Source: Streptomyces adustus (GTDB taxonomy: Bacteria > Actinomycetota > Actinomycetes > Streptomycetales > Streptomycetaceae). Taken from it: DNA of 38,417 nt. Made by a program: the position numbers and the translations under genes. Position 1 is the stretch's first letter; each line of letters starts with the position of its first letter. The stretch spans positions 1 to 38,417 of the forward strand of contig NZ_VJZD01000071.1 of assembly GCF_009377175.1 (NCBI RefSeq), in the 5' to 3' direction. This document shows positions 31,949 to 38,417 of this stretch, one piece after another. The notes under the pieces are model-generated. The model was not told where the DNA came from. It did no database searches and saw only the letters and a program-made list of their open reading frames with translations.

Positions 31949-34357
31949 GTGGGCGGGATCACTCTGGTGAAGGACGGCCCGGTGACGGCGCCCCCGGACA
32001 CCCCCGCCGCCGGCCCCGCCGCGGCCGCCGGACCCGCTCCGCGCCGGGTGCGCCTGATCTTCTGCGCGCTGATGCTCGCGCTGCTGCTGGCCGCCCTGGA
32101 GCAGATGATCGTCGCCACCGCGCTCCCGAAGATCGTCGGCGAGCTGCACGGCCTGGACCGGATGTCCTGGGCGATCACCGCATATCTGCTCACCTCCACG
32201 ATCGGACTGCCCGTCTACGGCAAGCTCGGCGACCTCCTCGGCCGCAAGGGCGTCTTCCAGTTCGCGATCGTCGTCTTCGTCGTCGGCTCCGCGCTGGCCG
32301 GCCGCGCGCAGAACATGGACCAGCTGATCGCCTTCCGCGCCGTGCAGGGCGTCGGCGCCGGCGGGCTCATGATCGGCGTGCAGGCGATCATCGCGGACAT
32401 CGTGCCGCCCCGGCAGCGCGGCCGGTTCATGGGCCTGATCGGAGCGGCCTTCGGACTGGCCTCGGTGGCGGGCCCGCTGCTCGGCGGCTACTTCACCGAC
32501 CACCTCTCCTGGCGGTGGTGCTTCTACGTCAACGTCCCCTTCGGCCTGCTGACGCTCGCCGTCGTCACCGTCGTCCTCCAACTGCCCAGGCCCGACGTCC
32601 GGCCGCGCTTCGACGTCCTCGGCGCCCTGCTGCTCGCCGCGGCCTCCACCTGCCTGGTCCTGCTGACCAGTTGGGGCGGCACCGAGTACGCGTGGGGCTC
32701 ACGTGTCATCCTCGGCCTCGGCGCCGGCGCGGTCGTGGCCACCGCCCTGTTCCTGCTCACCGAGCACCGTGCCGTCGAACCCCTCCTGCCGCTGCGGCTG
32801 TTGCGGGACCCCGTCTTCAACGTCACCGCCCTGGTCGGCCTGGTCGTCGGCGTCGCCCTGTTCGGCGCCGCGAGCTATCTGCCGACCTTCCTCCAGATGG
32901 TCGACGGCGCGAGCGCCACCGAGTCCGGGCTGCTCATGCTGCCCATGATGGGCGGCATCGTCGTCGCCTCCATCGTCTCCGGGCAGCTCATCAGCCGCAC
33001 CGGCCGCTACCGGATCTACCCCGTCCTCGGCGGCGCGCTCTCCGCCCTCGGCATGTGGCTGCTGTCCCGGCTGGAGGTCGACACGCCCCGGCTGCACTAC
33101 AGCATCTGGATGGCCGTCCTGGGCGCCGGTATCGGCATGGTGATGCCGGTACTGGTCCTTGCCGTGCAGAACTCCGTGCGCCCCGCCGACCTCGGCACCG
33201 CCACCAGCGCCAACAACTACTTCCGGCAGATCGGCGGCAGCGTCGGCGCGGCGGTCTTCGGCACCCTCTTCGCCGACCGGCTCGCCGACGCCCTCGCGCG
33301 GCGCCTGCCCGCCCGTGCGGGCGCCCGGCTGCCCGACCCGGAGTCCCTCACCCCGCAGCTCGTCCACGCGCTGCCCCCGGCGCTGCGCGACGCCTACATC
33401 CGGGCCTACGCCGACGCCATGCCGCGGATCTTCCTGTACCTGGTGCCGGTGCTCGTCCTCGGCCTGCTCATCGCCTGCTTCCTCAAGGAGACCCCCCTGT
33501 TGACCAGCGCAGCCTCCCACCAGACCCCCGCGAACGGCGCGGCACCGGAGTCCACCCGGGTGAACGCCGCCGTCCCGCACGCCCGTTCGCCCCACACCGC
33601 GGGCATCCCCGTCTGCGGCACCGTGCAGCACCCCGACGGCACCGCCGTCCCCAGGGCCGCCCTCACCCTCATCGACGTCTCCGGGGCACAGATCGGCCGG
33701 GGCGCCAGCGGCGAGGACGGACGGTACGCCCTGTCCACGCCGGGCAGCGGATCGTACGTCCTGATCGCCGCCGCGGGCGGGCACCAGCCGCAGGCAGTCT
33801 CGGTGACCGTCGGCGAACGCCCCGTCGAGCTGGACGTCGTCCTGGGCGGCGCCGGACGCCTCGCGGGCGCCGTGCTCACCGCGGACGGCACCCCTGTCCG
33901 GGACGCCGCGGTCACCCTCACCAACGTCCACGGCGAGGTCGTCGGCACCACCCGCAGCGGGCGCGACGGCGGCTATGTCATCACCGAGCTGGTGGCCGGC
34001 GAGTACACCCTCGCCGCCAGCGCGCCCGCCTTCCGTCCGGCCGCCCTGCCCGTCAGCGTCCAGGCCTCGCGCGAGACCCGCCAGGACGTCGAACTCGCGG
34101 GCGGCGCCGTGCTGCGCGGCACCGTGCGGGCGGGCGGCGGCCGGGTGGTCGAGGACGCGCGGGTGACCCTGCTCGACGCGGCGGGCAACGTCGTCGACAC
34201 CCTCACCACCGGGCCCGACGGGACGTTCCGGTTCGTCGACCTGTCCTCCGGCGAGTACACCGTGATCGCGGCCGGATACCCGCCCGTGGCCACCGTGCTG
34301 CACATGGCGGGCGGCGGGCGCACCGAACGCGACCTCCAGCTCGGCCACGAGGACTGA
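31949..34357 (+). CDS. DHA2-type MFS exporter fused to three carboxypeptidase-regulatory-like domains
   Basis: An approximately 802-residue fusion. Residues about 30-516 form a 14-helix major facilitator of the DHA2/EmrB-QacA type, with LEQMIVATALPKIVGEL after helix 1, the GKLGDLLGRKG loop and the helix-5 motif GPLLGGYFTD. A disordered linker follows, then three tandem carboxypeptidase-regulatory-like (transthyretin-like) domains at about 551-634, 635-718 and 719-802, each with the pattern G-V-x-D-G-T-x-V-x-x-A-x-V-T-L and a closing YTL/YTV strand. DHA2 proteins export drugs by proton antiport; the added domains presumably act as sensors or scaffolds. The GTG at 31949 follows GAGGGGAG; GTG 31982 (with AAGGA) and 31928 are alternatives. 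Confidence 0.88.
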   Translation: MGGITLVKDGPVTAPPDTPAAGPAAAAGPAPRRVRLIFCALMLALLLAALEQMIVATALPKIVGELHGLDRMSWAITAYLLTSTIGLPVYGKLGDLLGRKGVFQFAIVVFVVGSALAGRAQNMDQLIAFRAVQGVGAGGLMIGVQAIIADIVPPRQRGRFMGLIGAAFGLASVAGPLLGGYFTDHLSWRWCFYVNVPFGLLTLAVVTVVLQLPRPDVRPRFDVLGALLLAAASTCLVLLTSWGGTEYAWGSRVILGLGAGAVVATALFLLTEHRAVEPLLPLRLLRDPVFNVTALVGLVVGVALFGAASYLPTFLQMVDGASATESGLLMLPMMGGIVVASIVSGQLISRTGRYRIYPVLGGALSALGMWLLSRLEVDTPRLHYSIWMAVLGAGIGMVMPVLVLAVQNSVRPADLGTATSANNYFRQIGGSVGAAVFGTLFADRLADALARRLPARAGARLPDPESLTPQLVHALPPALRDAYIRAYADAMPRIFLYLVPVLVLGLLIACFLKETPLLTSAASHQTPANGAAPESTRVNAAVPHARSPHTAGIPVCGTVQHPDGTAVPRAALTLIDVSGAQIGRGASGEDGRYALSTPGSGSYVLIAAAGGHQPQAVSVTVGERPVELDVVLGGAGRLAGAVLTADGTPVRDAAVTLTNVHGEVVGTTRSGRDGGYVITELVAGEYTLAASAPAFRPAALPVSVQASRETRQDVELAGGAVLRGTVRAGGGRVVEDARVTLLDAAGNVVDTLTTGPDGTFRFVDLSSGEYTVIAAGYPPVATVLHMAGGGRTERDLQLGHED

Positions 34358-34506
34358 CCCGGCCCCGGACGGGGCGCGGACCTGCGCGCCGGCGCGGTGC
34401 GGTGGAACGAATTCCAGAATTGCCGCACATCCCCGGCGGCCGCCCCCGTACGGTGGAGGATGGCGGCACAGATCTTGCGGAGCCGTGGGGAGAGAGGGCC
34501 TGGACC

Positions 34507-36966
34507 ATGTCCCGTGGCACCGACCGTGGCACCGACCTCGGCACCGAGAGGGGCGCACCTCCCGCGGGTCACGTCGCGGCCGGGCGCGTTCCGCTGGCCG
34601 TGGTCGTCGTGGACCGCAACGGTCTGGTCTCGCACTGGAGCAGGGGCGCCCGCCGGTTGTTCGGCGCGCCCAAGGAGGAGGCGATCGGGCGACCCGCCCT
34701 CGATCTGCTCCCGGTCTCCGGCGCCCTCCCCGAGAACGACGCCCTCCCCGCGTTCGACGGGTACACGGCGGACGACGGCCTCGGCCCCGACCTGGAGTCC
34801 TCGCTCGACGGCCGGCTGTCCTACCCGGCCGCCGGACGCGCCCGCCTCAGCGTGCCCGAGCGCGACCGCGTCGACGTGCTGTGGTGGGCGTACCCGCTGG
34901 TGGGCCCCGGCACCGAGCGGCTGCTGGTGCTGGCAGCCGACGCGGACGGACTGCGCCCGGACGAGGCCGGCCCCGACACGGACCTCGAGCGCATCGCACC
35001 CGCCTTCGCCCTGCACACCGACTTCCCCGGCGCCGACGAGCTCGCCCGGAGGCTGCCCGAGATCCTGCCCAGCATGAGCGTCGGCGAAGGCGCCCGGATC
35101 GTCGCCCAGGTACTCGAACTGGGATATCCGATCCTGGAGTTCAGCCAGAACGACCGGGTGCCCGTCACCCCCGACTGGGGTGTGCCCCGGCGTGCCGAGC
35201 GCAGGGCACGGCGTGAGCGGGCCGCCCGTGCGCTGGCGCAGGGCCTGCCCCTGCCCGCGGACTCCGCCGACGAGGTCGAGGACCTGGAGTACGCGGCCGT
35301 CCGCGAACGCCTGGAGTTCCTCACCGAGGTCAGCGGCAGGATCGGCACGTCCCTCGACCTGGCGAGGACCATCACCGAGGTCAGCAGGGCCGTCGTGCCC
35401 CGCTTCACCGACGTCGCCGGCACCTATCTGCGCGAACAGGTCGTCGCGGGCGAGGGATTCCCGGACGGCGTCCCCGACACGACGACCATGTGGCACCGGG
35501 TGGCCCTGGAACACACCGACGAACCCGGCCGCTGGGACGACGTGGTGCCGGTCGGCGAGGCCATGCCGTTCCCGGCGCACACCCCGTTCTTCCAGTGCAT
35601 GACCAGCGGGCAGCCGGTGCTGGTGCCGCGGATCAGCGAGCAGATGGGGCACGCGATCGCCGCGCAGTTCGAGAAGCGCGACATCCGCCCGCTGATCACC
35701 GGCCGTTCGATGCTGGTCGTCCCGCTGAAGGCACGCGACGTCGTGCTCGGCTTCATGATCCTGCTGCGTCACCCCGAGCGCGTCGAGTTCAACGACATGG
35801 ACCGGGTCACCGGCGCCGAACTCGCCGCCCGTGCGGGCCTGGTGCTCGACAACGCGCGCATGTACACCTACCAGGAGTCCGTCGCCGAGACCCTCCAGGA
35901 CAGCATGCTGCCGCACATCCCGCCGCGCATGGCGGGCTGCGACATCGCCACCCGCTATCTGCCCGGCACCCTGCTGGGGCGGATCGGCGGCGACTGGTTC
36001 GACTCCGTGAAGCTGCCCGGTGCCCGCACCGCGCTGGTCGTCGGCGACGTCATGGGCCACGGCCTCAACTCGGCCGCGATGATGGGCCAGTTGCGTACCG
36101 CCGTACAGACCATGGCCGCTCTCGACCTGCCGCCCGAGCAGCTGCTGCGCAACCTCGACGACCTCGCCCAGCGGCTCGGCGACGGTTACCTCGCGACCTG
36201 TCTGTACGCCGTCTACGACCCCGTCGCGGGCGAACTGCACCTCGCCAACGCGGGCCACATCCCGCCCGTCCTGGTCCGCGCCGGGAACGGGCGCAGCGAG
36301 CTGCTCGATCTGCCCACCGGTGCGCCGATCGGTGTCGGCGGGGTCCCCTTCGAGTCGGTGCGCGTCCGCGTGGAGCCCGGTGACCGGCTGGTGATGTGCA
36401 CCGACGGGCTGGTGGAGATGCGCGGCGAGGACATCGGCGTGGGGCTGGCGACGCTCTGCGAGTCCGCCGCCCATCCGGCGGCCTCCATGGACGACGCCTG
36501 CGACACGATCATCCGCGCCCTGAACACCCGCGGCGGCCGCAAGGACGACGTGGCCCTGCTGATGGCCCGGCTCAACGGCATCGCTCCCGACAAGGTCGCC
36601 GAATGGCGGCTCGGCCTCGACCCGGCCGAGGTCCGCCGGGCCCGCGCGGCGGTCCGCGAGCAGCTGCACGACTGGGGCCTGTCCCGGCAGGCCGACCAGG
36701 CCGAGCTGCTGGTCGGCGAGCTCGTCACCAACGCCGTACGCCACTCCCACGGCCGGCCGGTCGTCCTGCGCCTGGTGTACGGGGAGACGCTGCTGTGCGA
36801 GGTGGACGACGACGACCACGACCTGCCGACCCTGCTCAGCGCGGGTCCGGACGACGAGCGCGGGCGTGGACTGCGCGTGGTGAGCGCGCTGGCCCGCGAA
36901 TGGGGCACCAGCCGCAGGGGCGCGGGCAAGACCGTCTGGTTCGAACTGACCCTGCCCCGCCGCTGA
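34507..36966 (+). CDS. PAS-GAF-PP2C (SpoIIE/RsbU) phosphatase with C-terminal HATPase domain
   Basis: An 819-residue cytoplasmic signalling protein: PAS (about 25-130), a linker, GAF (about 265-450), SpoIIE-type PP2C phosphatase (about 460-690) and an anti-sigma-type HATPase (about 698-818). The phosphatase keeps its metal-binding aspartates in GGDWFD near 493, GDVMGHG near 512, CTDGLVE near 631 and KDDVALL near 678. The kinase-fold domain keeps the N-box ELVTNAVRHS near 737 and GRGLRVV near 786. Such fusions are abundant in Streptomyces and are expected to dephosphorylate anti-anti-sigma factors while the HATPase phosphorylates them or binds sigma factors. The ATG at 34507 follows a GGGGAGAGAGGG site. 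No antagonist gene is adjacent. Confidence 0.93.
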   Translation: MSRGTDRGTDLGTERGAPPAGHVAAGRVPLAVVVVDRNGLVSHWSRGARRLFGAPKEEAIGRPALDLLPVSGALPENDALPAFDGYTADDGLGPDLESSLDGRLSYPAAGRARLSVPERDRVDVLWWAYPLVGPGTERLLVLAADADGLRPDEAGPDTDLERIAPAFALHTDFPGADELARRLPEILPSMSVGEGARIVAQVLELGYPILEFSQNDRVPVTPDWGVPRRAERRARRERAARALAQGLPLPADSADEVEDLEYAAVRERLEFLTEVSGRIGTSLDLARTITEVSRAVVPRFTDVAGTYLREQVVAGEGFPDGVPDTTTMWHRVALEHTDEPGRWDDVVPVGEAMPFPAHTPFFQCMTSGQPVLVPRISEQMGHAIAAQFEKRDIRPLITGRSMLVVPLKARDVVLGFMILLRHPERVEFNDMDRVTGAELAARAGLVLDNARMYTYQESVAETLQDSMLPHIPPRMAGCDIATRYLPGTLLGRIGGDWFDSVKLPGARTALVVGDVMGHGLNSAAMMGQLRTAVQTMAALDLPPEQLLRNLDDLAQRLGDGYLATCLYAVYDPVAGELHLANAGHIPPVLVRAGNGRSELLDLPTGAPIGVGGVPFESVRVRVEPGDRLVMCTDGLVEMRGEDIGVGLATLCESAAHPAASMDDACDTIIRALNTRGGRKDDVALLMARLNGIAPDKVAEWRLGLDPAEVRRARAAVREQLHDWGLSRQADQAELLVGELVTNAVRHSHGRPVVLRLVYGETLLCEVDDDDHDLPTLLSAGPDDERGRGLRVVSALAREWGTSRRGAGKTVWFELTLPRR

Positions 36967-36970
36967 ACCG

Positions 36971-37008
36971 GCCCTGTCCTGCGCTGCCTTGCCCTGTCCT
37001 GCGCTGCC
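36971..37008. repeat. 18-bp perfect direct repeat
   Basis: GCCCTGTCCTGCGCTGCC occurs at 36971-36988 and again at 36991-37008, separated by TT, just after the stop of the signalling protein. It is a tandem duplication in a 195-bp spacer that shows no gene. Confidence 0.85.
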
Positions 37009-37161
37009 GTCGAGCGGGCGCGGCCGGTGTGCGCCGGCGTACGCGGTCTCGAACGTGGCGTGAAGGAACGGTCACCGCACTTGTCGCCGTGCCCCGGGAG
37101 CGATAGACCGTACCGGCCCGTCACTTATGGCGGATCGGCCTCGCATCCTGGGGAGTTGGGC

Positions 37162-37887
37162 ATGAGCGTGACGAGTCGGTACCGAGAGGCCTGGGAAGGG
37201 TTCTGGCGCGAGGCCTCCGACGAACCGGGAGCCGTGTTCTGGGATGCCGAGCCCACGATCACGGTCGGTCCCCAACTCGCCTTCTTCGAACCGTATCTGA
37301 CCGATCCCGGGCTGCCCCTGGTGGACCTCGGCTGCGGCAACGGCACCCAGACCAGGTTCCTCGCCGACCGCTTCCCGCAGGTCGTCGGCGCCGACCTGGC
37401 CCCCGCGGCCCTGGAGCACGCCCGTCGCGCGGACCCGGCCGGCCGGGCGTCGTACCGGCTGCTCGACGCCTCGGACAAGAGGGGGACGGAGTCGCTCCAC
37501 GCCGAACTCGGCGACGTCAACGTCTATATGCGCGGCGTGCTGCACCAGTGCGAGCCCGACGGCCGGCAGTCCCTGGTGGACGGGATCGCCGAACTGGTCG
37601 GGGAGCGCGGCCGGGTGTTCCTGGTCGAGCCGGCGGAGGCGGCGGGCGCCGTGCTGGGCGGCCTGGCGCAGGACCCGTCGGGCCCGCCGCCGAAGCTCGC
37701 GCCGATCTTCCGGCACGGCATCGCCCCCATGAGGATGACGGACGACGCGGCACCCGGCCATCTGGCCGCGGCCGGCCTCACCGTCCTCGCGAGCGGCGAA
37801 CTCCCCCTTTTCACCACCGAGTTCATGCCGGACGGCACCCGGGTCGAGCTGCCGTCGCAGTGGCTGGTGGCGGGCCGGGCCGTGTGA
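37162..37887 (+). CDS. Class I SAM-dependent methyltransferase
   Basis: A 241-residue Rossmann-fold methyltransferase. Motif I is LVDLGCGNGTQTRFLA near residue 55, the acidic residue after strand 2 is in VVGADLAP, and later motifs are VYMRGVLHQ and GRVFLVEPAEA. The N-terminal 45 residues (SRYREAWEGFWREASDEPGAVFWDAEP) belong to the small-molecule methyltransferase type. The acceptor is not evident. The ATG at 37162 is chosen because GGGGAG lies about seven bases upstream; an open frame extends 45 codons further without a ribosome site. Confidence 0.87.
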   Translation: MSVTSRYREAWEGFWREASDEPGAVFWDAEPTITVGPQLAFFEPYLTDPGLPLVDLGCGNGTQTRFLADRFPQVVGADLAPAALEHARRADPAGRASYRLLDASDKRGTESLHAELGDVNVYMRGVLHQCEPDGRQSLVDGIAELVGERGRVFLVEPAEAAGAVLGGLAQDPSGPPPKLAPIFRHGIAPMRMTDDAAPGHLAAAGLTVLASGELPLFTTEFMPDGTRVELPSQWLVAGRAV

Positions 37888-38012
37888 CCACCGTCACCCG
37901 GCGGGGTGGCCCTCCTCCTGTCACACTCCCGGCCCACGCGGAGTCAGTGGGGTGACGGAAGTTGCGGAAGCCGCCCGGACCCGTACCGGGCGCCACCGAT
38001 GAGGAGCCTGCC

Positions 38013-38360
38013 ATGTCCCCCGCGTATGTCGTCGTCACCGTTCTGGGAGCCGCCATGGCGGGCTTCTCCGCCGCCTCGCTCCTGCTGAGGGTGGCCTGGG
38101 TGGTCGAGCCGCTGACGCAGTACGGGGTGCCCCGCTCGTGGTGGACCCCGCTGGGCCTCGCCAAGGCCGCGGGAGCGGTCGGTCTGCTGGCGGGTCTGCT
38201 CGTGCGGCCGCTCGGCGTGCTGGCCGGGATCGGCCTGGTGCTGTACTTCGCCGGGGCGGTGGTCACCGTGGTCCGGGCCCGCTGGTTCTCGCACGTGCCG
38301 TTCCCCCTGCTGTACGCGGCTCCGGCGGCCGCGTCCGTCGTACTGGCCCTGACGGCCTGA
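38013..38360 (+). CDS. Small DoxX-like membrane protein
   Basis: A 115-residue protein with four predicted membrane helices (AYVVVTVLGAAMAGFSAASLLL; LGLAKAAGAVGLLAGLLV; LGVLAGIGLVLYFAGAVVTVV; PFPLLYAAPAAASVVLAL). The QYGVPRSWWTPLGLAKAAGAVGLL block between helices 1 and 2 is the DoxX-family signature. Members are small membrane proteins often coupled to redox enzymes, with no defined activity of their own here. The ATG at 38013 follows GAGGAG at 38001-38006; an upstream in-frame ATG lacks a ribosome site. Confidence 0.87.
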   Translation: MSPAYVVVTVLGAAMAGFSAASLLLRVAWVVEPLTQYGVPRSWWTPLGLAKAAGAVGLLAGLLVRPLGVLAGIGLVLYFAGAVVTVVRARWFSHVPFPLLYAAPAAASVVLALTA

Positions 38361-38384
38361 ACGCCAGAACACACGCGCGCCCCT

Positions 38385-38397
38385 GGGCCTTTGGCCC
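38385..38397 (+). terminator. Possible terminator hairpin at window end
   Basis: GGGCC-TTT-GGCCC at 38385-38397 is followed by further G/C blocks that could form longer alternative stems. It begins 25 bp after the DoxX-like stop. The downstream arm may extend beyond the window. Confidence 0.35.
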
Positions 38398-38417
38398 CCG
38401 GGCCCCGGCCCCTGGCC

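Noticed and set aside
31888..34506. Upstream extension of the PAS-GAF-PP2C frame to 1692 codons
   Set aside because: The added 870 codons overlap the transporter gene in another frame and are Arg/Pro/Ala-rich; the ribosome site before 34507 fits the domain start.

Overview
The window is a high-GC actinobacterial chromosome segment. Third codon positions are almost always G or C, GTG starts and ATGA/GTGA stop-start overlaps are common, and the gene set looks like Streptomyces. The gene order around the ethylmalonyl-CoA genes agrees with what I recall of the Streptomyces coelicolor ccr/meaA region, but this is from memory and no search was run.

Layout. Bases 1-7028, plus strand: the end of a diflavin reductase (sulfite reductase alpha-like), a dihydrolipoyl dehydrogenase, two translationally coupled membrane proteins, and a DNA alkylation repair pair (Ada-type sensor fused to AlkA, then Ogt). 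A convergent sirtuin (7025-7765) overlaps ogt by four bases. Bases 7894-11960 look accessory: an aminoglycoside-phosphotransferase-fold protein, debris of a DUF4291 gene and of an SMI1/KNR4-type gene, an intact DUF4291 gene, a DinB-like protein, and a lipoprotein with no ordinary start codon. Bases 12034-15942 hold a DUF1905 protein, an unrecognised 361-residue protein, an ADP-ribosylglycohydrolase and, divergently, a glycerate kinase.

The core of the window, 16086-27006, lies entirely on the minus strand. It holds a two-gene phosphatidylethanolamine module (psd-pssA) and a five-gene ethylmalonyl-CoA pathway operon read ccr-meaA-mcl-mch-mcd. Upstream of these are a TetR-family regulator and a double-domain 3-hydroxyacyl-CoA dehydrogenase. 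Together the pathway genes cover crotonyl-CoA carboxylation, ethylmalonyl-CoA mutation, methylsuccinyl-CoA oxidation, mesaconyl-CoA hydration and methylmalyl-CoA cleavage. The result is acetyl-CoA assimilation, and in streptomycetes also a supply of ethylmalonyl- and methylmalonyl-CoA for polyketides. The dehydrogenase plausibly makes the 3-hydroxybutyryl-CoA that feeds crotonyl-CoA. The epimerase, thiolase and crotonase are not in the window.

Bases 27426-38417 are mixed: a HEAT-repeat protein, a GNAT/RidA pair, a secreted tripeptidyl-aminopeptidase-like hydrolase, a small unknown protein, an SRPBCC protein, and a DHA2 transporter fused to three carboxypeptidase-regulatory-like domains. These are followed by a PAS-GAF-PP2C-HATPase regulator, a methyltransferase and a small DoxX-like membrane protein. 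Several perfect hairpins act as terminators, and several palindromes look like operators.

Most genes are ordinary housekeeping or secondary-metabolism support. The parts most worth a second look are the transporter fusion with its orphan 27-bp palindrome, the asymmetric decay in the duplicated dehydrogenase, the lipoprotein without a start codon, and the decayed DUF4291/SMI1 patch. I did not find a convincing wholly new multi-gene system.
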